Part shown: piece by piece, positions 9,239 through 16,820 of the stretch
Layout of the letters: every line of letters starts with the position of its first letter
How positions within the stretch are numbered: position 1 is the first letter of the stretch
DNA from: Streptomyces sp. NRRL S-350
GTDB lineage: Bacteria > Actinomycetota > Actinomycetes > Streptomycetales > Streptomycetaceae
DNA: 64,000 nt
Direction of reading: 5' to 3'
Assembly: GCF_000719705.1 (NCBI RefSeq)
Contig: NZ_JOHO01000002.1
Span: 186,001-250,000, forward strand
Made by a program: the position numbers and the translations under genes
The notes under the pieces: model-generated
What the model was told of the DNA's origin: nothing
Database searches by the model: none
Seen by the model: the letters and a program-made list of their open reading frames with translations, nothing else

Positions 9239-9272
9239 GGGGGCGGCGGGCCGGACGGGGCCCGCCGCCCCC
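9239..9272. terminator. Bidirectional terminator between galM and GH42
   Basis: A perfect 14-bp stem (9239-9252 with 9259-9272, 6-base loop) fills the gap between two convergent genes and can serve both. Confidence 0.8.
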
Positions 9273-9280
9273 TTCGGTGT

Positions 9281-11404
9281 TCAGTCGGCGACGAAGACCC
9301 GTACGTCCCAGGCACCGAGGGCGACCGGCCCGCCGGCGGGCACCGCGGCGCCGTCCAGCACGTCGGTCAGGTCCACCGGGGCCTGTGCCTCGGCCGGCTG
9401 CCAGCTCCAGTTGTGGATCACGTGGACGCGCCGCCCGTCCGGGGCCGTCCCGGTGGTCGCGGTGACGGACGCCGGCAGGCCCCGCCAGCCGGCGGCCGGG
9501 GCGGGCGCGAGCCAGGCGGCGAGCACCCGGGCCAGGTCGCGGCCGGGCACCGTGCCGACGCAGGTCACCCGGCCGGCGCCGTGGGCCCGGGTGGTGACGG
9601 CGGCCCAGCGGCCGAAGTGCGGGTGGTCGTACCCGGCGAGGACGGTGGCGTCGGTGGCGGTGAGGCCCTCCACCCAGCGGGTGGCGGTCGCGCCGGCCGG
9701 CAGCTCCAGCGGGCTGTCGGGCGCGGCCCGGAGCGGGAGGCTCCCGGAGAGGTTGCTGAACTCGTCGTACCAGGCGCCGGCGGCGGCCGTGAGGCGACCG
9801 GGGGCGGTCTCGTGGCGCGCCCGGGCCTCCTGGTCGGCGTAGCCGGTGCGGGGGCCGAGGACGAGGTGGCCGCCCGCCTCGGCGTACGCCGTGAGCCAGT
9901 CGAGCAGCGAGTCCTCGGCGAGGTAGAGCGCGGGGACCACCAGCACGGGGTGGCGCCGCGCGGCCACGTCCGGGGCCAGGCCGTCCCGCTCGCCCCGGCC
10001 GTCGTGCAGCTGCCGGGCGTGGAGGATCCGCACCTGGCGGCCGGCCTCGACCGCGCCGCGGTAGAACGAGTCGAAGATGCGGTGGTAGGAACCCGAGTCC
10101 GGGGTGCCGTCCGGATTCGCCAGCGGCGGGTACTTCTGCATCAGCCACTTGCTGGGCACCGAGTAGACCACCGCGAGGTCGGCGTCGGGGTCGATCCCGG
10201 CGACCAGCGGCCCCGCCGTCTCGAACTCCGCACCCAGGCGCGCCAGTTCGGCGTACACCCGGCCGGGCTTGCCGCTGTGCGGCAGGATGCCGCCCCAGTA
10301 CGTCTCGGCGCCGAAGTGCAGGGTGTGCCAGTGCCAGTACTCGATCATCCGTGCGCCGCGCGAGACGAGTGCCCAGGCGGCCTGGCGCCACTGGCCGTCG
10401 AAGGCCGGCCGGTTCTCCGAGGTGCCGCCGATCGCCTGGGCGTTGGTCTCGGTGACCAGGAACGGCTCCTGCCGCGAGGAGAAGATCCGGTCGGCGCTCT
10501 GGTACAGGGCCCAGACGCCGCAGGCGCTCCAGTGCTGGTCCTGCTCCTGGTCCTCGGGCGCGGGGCCGGGCAGCGCGAGGGCGTCCTGCATCTCGTAGTA
10601 CGGGTTGCCGGCGGTGACGTCCACGCCGTCGGTCAGCTCGTCGTCCTCCAGCGCGGGGTGGCCGTAGGCGAGGCAGGTGGTGACGAACTGGTCGGGGCGG
10701 GCGTACTCGCGCGCGATGTCGCTCTGCCAGGCGACGAACTCGGTGGTCTGGCGCGCCTGGAACGCCCGCCAGGCGACGTCGTACTGGGGCTGCTGGTTGC
10801 CGTCCGGGCGCCACAGGTCGGCCCAGGTGGAGAGGCGGTGCGACCAGTAGACCAGGCCCCACTCGCGGTTGAGGGTCTCCACGTCGCCGTAGGTGTGCCG
10901 CAGGTGGTCGGTGAACCGCTGGAAGACGCCGTGGTTGTGCGGCAGGCGCAGGCCGGGTTCGTTGTCCACCTGGAAGCCGATGACGGCGGGGTGGGTGGCG
11001 TGGCGGGCGAGGATCGCGCGGGTGACGCGTTCGGCGTGGTGGCGGAACGCGGGGTGGGTGAAGTCGGCCTCCTGGCGGGCGCCCCAGCCCATCCGGCGGC
11101 CCGTCGCGTGGTCGGTGACGATCTCCGGGTACTGGCGGGCCAGCCACGGCGGCACCGCGTAGGTGGGGGTGCCGAGGACGACCGCGATGCCGCGCTCGTG
11201 GGCGCCGTCGAGGACGGGGGTCAGCCAGTCGAGGTCGAACCGGCCGTTCTCGGGCTCCCAGGTGGACCAGACGGACTCGCCGACCCTGATGACGGTGAAC
11301 TTCGCCTGCGCCATCAGGTCGAGGTCTTCCTTCAGCCGCTCGTACGGCTGGTACTCGTGGTAGTAGGCGGCGCCGAACAGGACGCGCGGGGGCAGCGGGA
11401 ACAC
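9281..11404 (-). CDS. GH42 beta-galactosidase (first copy)
   Basis: A 707-residue cytoplasmic glycosidase expected to release beta-galactosyl residues, or alpha-L-arabinopyranosyl residues as some GH42 enzymes do. The GH42 TIM barrel opens with FGAAYYHEYQPYERLKEDL. The acid/base Glu lies in QVDNEPGLRLP (near residue 147) and the nucleophile Glu in FLVTETNAQA (near residue 315). A trimerisation domain and a small C-terminal beta domain follow. No signal peptide was seen. It is the last gene of the leftward cluster and is separated from GH5 by a terminator, so it may have its own promoter. Another GH42 lies at 18998-20983; the two differ clearly in sequence. Confidence 0.93.
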   Translation of the reverse strand: MFPLPPRVLFGAAYYHEYQPYERLKEDLDLMAQAKFTVIRVGESVWSTWEPENGRFDLDWLTPVLDGAHERGIAVVLGTPTYAVPPWLARQYPEIVTDHATGRRMGWGARQEADFTHPAFRHHAERVTRAILARHATHPAVIGFQVDNEPGLRLPHNHGVFQRFTDHLRHTYGDVETLNREWGLVYWSHRLSTWADLWRPDGNQQPQYDVAWRAFQARQTTEFVAWQSDIAREYARPDQFVTTCLAYGHPALEDDELTDGVDVTAGNPYYEMQDALALPGPAPEDQEQDQHWSACGVWALYQSADRIFSSRQEPFLVTETNAQAIGGTSENRPAFDGQWRQAAWALVSRGARMIEYWHWHTLHFGAETYWGGILPHSGKPGRVYAELARLGAEFETAGPLVAGIDPDADLAVVYSVPSKWLMQKYPPLANPDGTPDSGSYHRIFDSFYRGAVEAGRQVRILHARQLHDGRGERDGLAPDVAARRHPVLVVPALYLAEDSLLDWLTAYAEAGGHLVLGPRTGYADQEARARHETAPGRLTAAAGAWYDEFSNLSGSLPLRAAPDSPLELPAGATATRWVEGLTATDATVLAGYDHPHFGRWAAVTTRAHGAGRVTCVGTVPGRDLARVLAAWLAPAPAAGWRGLPASVTATTGTAPDGRRVHVIHNWSWQPAEAQAPVDLTDVLDGAAVPAGGPVALGAWDVRVFVAD

Positions 11405-11428
11405 GGGTGCACCTCGGGACGTGTGGGA

Positions 11429-11459
11429 GCCCCGGCTGCCGGGGGGAGGCAGCCGGGGC
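11429..11459 (-). terminator. Terminator hairpin after the GH5 gene
   Basis: A perfect 12-bp stem (11429-11440 with 11448-11459, 7-base loop) lies just after the GH5 stop, in the direction of transcription. Confidence 0.75.
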
Positions 11460-11474
11460 GGGGATGGGTGTGGG

Positions 11475-13226
11475 TCAGGAGGCGGTGCCGGTCACGGTGT
11501 TGCCGGACCTGGTGACGGTGTAGGTGACGGTGTCGCCGGTCCAGAAGCGGAAGGTGAACGTCGCCGGCACGCCGTCCTTGAGGGACTTGACGTAGTCGGG
11601 CTTGAGGGTGGTGGTGTCGGCGCCGTAGTCGGCGCGGAGGTTGTCGAACGACTGGTAGGTGGTCCAGGAGGCCGGGCCGGCGGCGGTGCCGTCGGCGTAG
11701 GTGGACTGGACGTTGGCCATCAGGGCGCCGTTGAACCGGGTGGGGATGGTGAGCCCGTCGAGCGTCCCGGTGGCGTCGGCCATGGTCGGCTTGTCGTAGG
11801 AGCGCACGAAGAGCTTCCACGGGACGCCGTCGGAGTACCGGACCTCAAGGGTGGCGTTGACGCCGGCGGCGCGGTCGCCGGCGAGCCGGGTGAGGGCGCC
11901 GGCGGTCAGGGTGAGCCGGTCGCCGTCGAGGGTGTAGTCGAGGTAGGGGATCAGCGGGCGGTCGCCCTGCCACAGGCCGGTGAACCACTGGCCGTTGCGG
12001 TTGAGGGTGATGGTCTGCGCGGCGATCGGACCGGACTTCGGCACGAACACGTTGTCGGTGGAGGCGGTGCCCGAGCGGGTCCGCCAGGAGCTCTGGATCA
12101 GGTCCTTCATCTCGGGGACCATCCACTGCATGGTGGAACGGTTCAGGAAGTCGTTGGCGGCGTCCCAGACGGCGGAGGTCATGCCGTTGCGCCGCGCCTC
12201 GTAGTTGACGTGCTCGAAGTACTTGAGCATCTCGCCGCGCTCGACCACGCCGGAGTACGGGGAGGTGAGCAGGCCGTATTCGCCGAGGTAGACGGGGATG
12301 CCCTTCTTGACGAAGGTGTCGTGCACCCGGGCGAAGCCCTCGGTCAGGTCCGACTGGGCCTTGGCGTCGTAGGTGGGCCCGTTGGCGATGTTCACGCTGA
12401 ACGGGTACCAGCTGTAGTAGTGCACGGTGGCGACCAGGTTGCGGTCGTTCAGCGAGCTCATGGTGGTGGACAGGTCGTCCAGCCAGTGCTGGGCGTTGTT
12501 GGTCTCCTCCGATGGCAGGACGAGCAGGCGGTCCTTGTTCCTGCCGCCGGTGTTGCGGACGATGCTGTGGAATGAGTTGTTGAGTTCCCGCAGGTACTGG
12601 GTCTTCTGGGCGTCGGTGGCGTCGTCGAACTGCGGTTCGTTGATGCTCTCCATGAGCAGCGTGCGCGGCTCGTCCTTGAAGGTGGCGGCGATCTGCTGCC
12701 AGGTGGAGTCGAACCGGGCCATGATGTTGTCGTGGTCGGTGGACATGTACTTGATCCACTGCCACGAGTCGTGGTGGACGTTGATCTCGACGTAGAGGCC
12801 GTCCTCCAGCGCGAAGTCGACCACCTGCTTCACTCGCTTCATCCACACCGGGTCGATGGTGTAGGGCGCGGTGGCGGACTGGTGCGGGTACCAGGTGACG
12901 GGGATCCGGACGCTGCGGAAGCCCTGCGCCTTGAGGCCGTCGAAGGTGGCCTTGGTGGTGAGCGGGTTGCCCCAGGACGTCTCGTCGGGGATGGCGTCGA
13001 GGGTGTTGCCGAGGTTCCAGCTGGGCTGCATCTGGGCCACGGCGGCCATCGGGTCCTGCGGGACCCGGGCCGCTGCCGCCTCGGCGGCCGACCGGGGCTG
13101 GTCGGCCGGTGCGGCGATGGCGGTGCCGCAGCTGAGGCTGCCGGTGGTGACCAGGGCCACCAGGAGCCCGGCCGTGCGGTGGAGGCGGCGGTTGCGGGTG
13201 GGGGCGGTGCGCGGTGCGTCGTTCAC
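11475..13226 (-). CDS. Secreted GH5_4 endoglucanase or xyloglucanase with two C-terminal beta domains
   Basis: Cuts the beta-1,4-glucan backbone outside the cell; subfamily GH5_4 includes many xyloglucanases. Residues 1 to about 40 form a signal peptide (RNRRLHRTAGLLVALVTT...AIAA). The barrel begins with SWNLGNTLDA and shows the acid/base Glu in MESINEPQFD (near 195) and the nucleophile Glu in VYLGEYGLL (near 315). After about residue 390 come an X2-type immunoglobulin-like module (VFVPKSGPIAAQTITLNRN) and a CBM46-like end, the GH5-X2-CBM46 arrangement known from Bacillus enzymes. The GTG start is supported by GAAAGGA; the frame is open upstream, but that part overlaps GH43. The substrate is inferred from subfamily and context. 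Confidence 0.9.
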   Translation of the reverse strand: MNDAPRTAPTRNRRLHRTAGLLVALVTTGSLSCGTAIAAPADQPRSAAEAAAARVPQDPMAAVAQMQPSWNLGNTLDAIPDETSWGNPLTTKATFDGLKAQGFRSVRIPVTWYPHQSATAPYTIDPVWMKRVKQVVDFALEDGLYVEINVHHDSWQWIKYMSTDHDNIMARFDSTWQQIAATFKDEPRTLLMESINEPQFDDATDAQKTQYLRELNNSFHSIVRNTGGRNKDRLLVLPSEETNNAQHWLDDLSTTMSSLNDRNLVATVHYYSWYPFSVNIANGPTYDAKAQSDLTEGFARVHDTFVKKGIPVYLGEYGLLTSPYSGVVERGEMLKYFEHVNYEARRNGMTSAVWDAANDFLNRSTMQWMVPEMKDLIQSSWRTRSGTASTDNVFVPKSGPIAAQTITLNRNGQWFTGLWQGDRPLIPYLDYTLDGDRLTLTAGALTRLAGDRAAGVNATLEVRYSDGVPWKLFVRSYDKPTMADATGTLDGLTIPTRFNGALMANVQSTYADGTAAGPASWTTYQSFDNLRADYGADTTTLKPDYVKSLKDGVPATFTFRFWTGDTVTYTVTRSGNTVTGTAS

Positions 13227-13275
13227 GGGTTGTCGTCCTTTCGCGTGAACAGGTGGGGGAGCCCCTGACGGAGGG

Positions 13276-14787
13276 TCAGGGAAACGGGAGGGGCTCGTAG
13301 TCGAACCGGTCGAAGTGGACGGTGCCTTCGGCGGCGTACATGCCGATGACCCGGCCGGTGAAGCCGCCGGCCGCCTCGGTGGAGAGGTAGCGGCCGTCGA
13401 GGCTCGCGAGCACGGTGAAGGTGCCGTCGGGCTCCTCGACGCCGAGGACGACGTCGTCGGGGCCGGTGCGCGGGCCGCGCGTCGGCCGCGGGACGATGTC
13501 GACACCGAGCACCACGGCTCCGGCGGCCACCGGGCGGGAGGCGACCTCGGTGCGGATCGAGCCGATCCGGGCGAAGACCTTCACCTCGCCGTCGGCCGCC
13601 TCGATCTCGTAGTGGTGGTCCTCGTCCATGCGGACGGCGAGGCCGCCGCAGCCCTCGGCGGGGTCGATCAGGGTGCGGGCCCGGCAGGCGAGGTGCTCCT
13701 GGCGCCGGCCGACGAAGACGGCGTCGTTCTCGTCCAGGGAGGAGCCGACGGCGCGCAGGGTCAGCCAGCCGGAACGTTCCTTCGTGGTGCACAGGTGCTC
13801 CGGGCGCTCGCGCAGCGAGATCCACTGGGGGTGCAGCTCGGCCTGGTCGAAGTCGTCCCGGGCCGGTACGGCGGGGGCGGGGTGCAGCGGCCAGGCCGGG
13901 GTGGGCAGTTCGGGGGTGACCGGGCCGACCACCGGCCAGCCGTCCACCCACTCGACCGGGGCGAGGAAGGTCTCCCGGCCGAGGACGTACCAGGCGGGGG
14001 TGCCGCCGCGCGGCCGGACGGCGAGCAGCACCATCCACCAGGAGCCGTCGGGCGCCTGCACGAGGTCGGCGTGTCCGGTGTTCTGGATGGGGCTGTCGGT
14101 GCCGCGGTGGGTCAGCACCGGGTTGGCCGGGCACGGCTCGAACGGTCCGGAGGGCGACGGCCCGCGGGCGATGGAGACGGCGTGGCCGCGCTCGGTGCCG
14201 CCCTCGGCGATCATCAGGTACCAGTACTCGCCGATCCGGTACAGGTGCGGGGCCTCGGGGGCCATGGCGCCCGGCGCGCCGGACCAGATCCGCTGCGGCT
14301 CGCCGAGGGTCTCGCCGGTCGTCGGGTCGAGGCGGACCTGGGAGACGCCGGCGACGGTGCACCAGCAGGTGCCGTCCTCGTCCCAGGCGAGGTCCGGGTC
14401 GATGCCGTGGACGCCGGGCAGCCGGACCGGGTCCGACCAGGGGCCGGCCGGGTCGGTGGCGGTGAAGAGCAGGTTGCCGTCGCCGCTGACGTTGGTGACG
14501 ATCAGCCAGAAGCGGCCGTCGTGGTGGCGCAGCGTCGGTGCGTAGATCCCGCCGGAGGACGGCGACTCGCGCGGCAGGCGCAGCTGGCTCGGCCGGTCGA
14601 GGGCGTTGCCGATCTGTGTCCAGTTGAACAGGTCGCGGCTGTGGAAGACGGGGATGCCGGGGAAGTACTCGAAGCTGGAGCAGACGAGGTAGTAGTCGTC
14701 GCCCACGCGGCAGACGCTGGGGTCGGGGTGGAAGCCGGGGATCACCGGGTTGGGGAGGAGGCCGGCGGGCTGGGGCTGGTCTGACAC
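13276..14787 (-). CDS. GH43 beta-xylosidase or alpha-L-arabinofuranosidase
   Basis: A 503-residue, apparently cytoplasmic exo-enzyme. The five-bladed propeller carries the three family acids: Asp in NPVIPGFHPDPSVCRVGDDY (near residue 21), Asp in HGIDPDLAWDEDG and Glu in MAPEAPHLYRIGEYWYLMIAEG. A C-terminal beta-sandwich from about residue 320 is typical of the GH43_11/12 group, which holds beta-xylosidases and arabinofuranosidases. There is no signal peptide. The GTG at 14787 follows GAAAGGAACC. A terminator separates it from the CBM2 gene upstream, and it is 49 bases from GH5, probably in one transcript. It likely trims arabinose or xylose from imported oligosaccharides; which of the two cannot be decided here. 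Confidence 0.9.
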   Translation of the reverse strand: MSDQPQPAGLLPNPVIPGFHPDPSVCRVGDDYYLVCSSFEYFPGIPVFHSRDLFNWTQIGNALDRPSQLRLPRESPSSGGIYAPTLRHHDGRFWLIVTNVSGDGNLLFTATDPAGPWSDPVRLPGVHGIDPDLAWDEDGTCWCTVAGVSQVRLDPTTGETLGEPQRIWSGAPGAMAPEAPHLYRIGEYWYLMIAEGGTERGHAVSIARGPSPSGPFEPCPANPVLTHRGTDSPIQNTGHADLVQAPDGSWWMVLLAVRPRGGTPAWYVLGRETFLAPVEWVDGWPVVGPVTPELPTPAWPLHPAPAVPARDDFDQAELHPQWISLRERPEHLCTTKERSGWLTLRAVGSSLDENDAVFVGRRQEHLACRARTLIDPAEGCGGLAVRMDEDHHYEIEAADGEVKVFARIGSIRTEVASRPVAAGAVVLGVDIVPRPTRGPRTGPDDVVLGVEEPDGTFTVLASLDGRYLSTEAAGGFTGRVIGMYAAEGTVHFDRFDYEPLPFP

Positions 14788-14820
14788 GTGGTCGGTTCCT
14801 TTCGGGTGCTGGTGTGCGGG

Positions 14821-14856
14821 GTGGTGCCCCGGACCCCGGGGAGTCCGGGGCACCAC
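14821..14856 (-). terminator. Terminator hairpin between CBM2 hydrolase and GH43
   Basis: A perfect 14-bp stem (14821-14834 with 14843-14856, 8-base loop) follows the stop of the CBM2-bearing gene on the minus strand. Confidence 0.8.
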
Positions 14857-14868
14857 CGGCTCAGGGGT

Positions 14869-16647
14869 TCAGCCGATCGCGCAGGAGGCGCCGTTGAACC
14901 AGAAGGCGGACGGGTTGGCGTCGCTGGTGGACCAGGTGGCCTTGAAGCCCCACTGGACGCTGCCGCCCTGCGGGACGGAGGCGTCGTAGGACACGTTCCC
15001 GGCGTTGACGTTCGGGCCGCTCTGCGACACCGAGGCGTTCCAGCTGTTGGTGATGGTGGTGTCGCCGGGGAAGGTGAAGCCGAGGTTCCAGCCGTTGACC
15101 TGGCCGAGGCCGTTGTTGACGACGGTGAGGTTGCCGACCATGACGCCGGACCACTCGTTCTTGTTGTAGACGACCCGGCAGGCCGCGCCGGTCGGGTGCA
15201 TCTGCACGACGGTGATGCCGTAGGCGGGCACGGTCTGGCCGGTCGGGCTGCCGGACTGGGCCGTGCCGATCCCGTGGGCGTTCTTGAGGTAGGAGTGGAC
15301 GGTCGGGGTGGCGGAGGAGGGGGTGAACCCGGTGTAGGAGAGGTTCACCGTGGCGTCGTTGTTCGGGTCCTTGTTGATCAGCATGACGTCCACGTCGCCG
15401 TCGGCGCGGCGGACGGCGTGCGCGGAGAGCAGCGCGGACGAGCTGGCGGCCTTGACCAGGGTGTCCCCGGGCGTGCCCAGCCTGCTGATCATCTGGATGC
15501 CGTAGTAGGCGGGGAAGGGTGTGTTGACGGCCGGCTCGCAGGGGGAGCCGCTGGAGACCATGCCGCCGTCGTTGTAGTCGGTGGCGCCCTCGACGGTGGT
15601 CACCTTGGTGCAGTCGGTGCCGTTGCGCAGGTCCCACCAGTCGACGTTGAACGCGCCGTTCTCCAGCCAGGTGAGGTAGTTGTCCGGCGCGAACAGCCCG
15701 TTGGGGGAGGTGTCCAGGTAGGCCTGGGCGTTCGCCTCGGTCACCGCGATGCCGACGTTGGGGGCGTTGGTCCCGGCGTACTGGTTGATCAGCGAGCGCA
15801 CGGCGCCGGTGATGCCGGCGTTCTGGGCCTGCGGCTTGGTGAGCAGGTCGGCCGGGCTGGTGCTGGTGGGGTAGGCGTGCACGATGGCGAAGTCGATCTT
15901 CGAGCCGGCGATCGACATCACGGTGTGGTTCCAGTCCGTGGTGTCTCCCGGGCCGACCATGCCGTCCGGCCAGTAGCCGGGGGTGACCAGCACGGCGCCG
16001 ATCTTGACGCTCGGATCGGCCGCCTTCATCGCCGCGATGTACTGGAGCAGGTTGTTCGCGTAGGTCGTGGCGCTCTTGCTGCTGTGGGTGTCGTGCTCCC
16101 ACTTGGCGCCGTACTCGCCGTTGCCGTAGACCTCGTTGCCGATCTCCCAGTACCTGATGCCGTAGCCCTTGGTGACGTTGGCGTACCGGACCCAGTCGGC
16201 GGCCTCCTGGGGGGTGCCCGAGCCGTAGTTGGCGGTGATGATCGGCTGCGCTCCGGCGGCGCGCACGGTGCCCATGAAGGCGTCGAAGCCGGTGTTCGGA
16301 GCGACGTACGAACCGTCGTCGGTGGTGCCGGACTGCCAGTGGTAGGCGTCGGAGTGGCTGCCGCCGGGGTAGCGGACGGTGTTGATGCCGGCCGTGCCGA
16401 GCAGGCCGGGGGTGGCGGCGGCGTTCATGTTGGCGTCGTAGACCGGGATGTTCACGCCGACGCCGGTGGCGGGAACGGTGGCGAGCTGCAGGGCGGCGTC
16501 GACCGACACCGACACGGTGCTCGTGGTGGCGGACGGCGTGGCGGTGGCGGGCGGTGCGACGGCGGCGATCGCGCCGGTGACGGCGAGCGACAGTGCCGCA
16601 ACAACTGCTATGACGTGTTCACGACAGGTCTGGGCTGACGTTCTCAC
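14869..16647 (-). CDS. Secreted clan-A glycoside hydrolase with C-terminal CBM2
   Basis: A 592-residue exported enzyme. A signal peptide (about 1-36, ending ATA) precedes a TIM-barrel domain with GINTVRYPGGSHSDAYHW, EIGNEVYGNGEYG (candidate acid/base Glu) and VAVTEANAQ-like GIAVTEANAQAYL (candidate nucleophile Glu). The spacing fits clan GH-A and resembles GH51-type arabinofuranosidases, but the match is loose. A beta domain follows, and the last 105 residues form a CBM2 cellulose-binding module (NEWSGVMVGNLTVVNNG, NGWNLGFTFPG, two Cys). Homologues are commonly annotated only as cellulose-binding proteins. GTG start with CTGGAGGGA upstream. It lies 173 bases after GH36. Endoglucanase or arabinofuranosidase activity are both possible. 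Confidence 0.75.
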   Translation of the reverse strand: MRTSAQTCREHVIAVVAALSLAVTGAIAAVAPPATATPSATTSTVSVSVDAALQLATVPATGVGVNIPVYDANMNAAATPGLLGTAGINTVRYPGGSHSDAYHWQSGTTDDGSYVAPNTGFDAFMGTVRAAGAQPIITANYGSGTPQEAADWVRYANVTKGYGIRYWEIGNEVYGNGEYGAKWEHDTHSSKSATTYANNLLQYIAAMKAADPSVKIGAVLVTPGYWPDGMVGPGDTTDWNHTVMSIAGSKIDFAIVHAYPTSTSPADLLTKPQAQNAGITGAVRSLINQYAGTNAPNVGIAVTEANAQAYLDTSPNGLFAPDNYLTWLENGAFNVDWWDLRNGTDCTKVTTVEGATDYNDGGMVSSGSPCEPAVNTPFPAYYGIQMISRLGTPGDTLVKAASSSALLSAHAVRRADGDVDVMLINKDPNNDATVNLSYTGFTPSSATPTVHSYLKNAHGIGTAQSGSPTGQTVPAYGITVVQMHPTGAACRVVYNKNEWSGVMVGNLTVVNNGLGQVNGWNLGFTFPGDTTITNSWNASVSQSGPNVNAGNVSYDASVPQGGSVQWGFKATWSTSDANPSAFWFNGASCAIG

Positions 16648-16820
16648 TGCGTCCCTCCAGGGGGTGGGGGTGCGTGGGGTCCGGTGTGGGGGTCGAACTC
16701 CCGCGTTTCTGGACGGTAGGGCCCGGCGCGGCTGCTTTGGGGTCGGGCCCGGACGCGAAGCGTGTTCCGTACGGGATGCGGGCCGGCGCGGTGGAGCGCG
16801 CGCGGTCGCAGGTCGCATCG

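Noticed and set aside
6495..11147. Very long minus-strand open frame opposite araA, galM and part of GH42
   Set aside because: It is a GC-bias shadow: Arg/Pro/Gly-rich, spans oppositely oriented real genes and shows no family motif or binding site.
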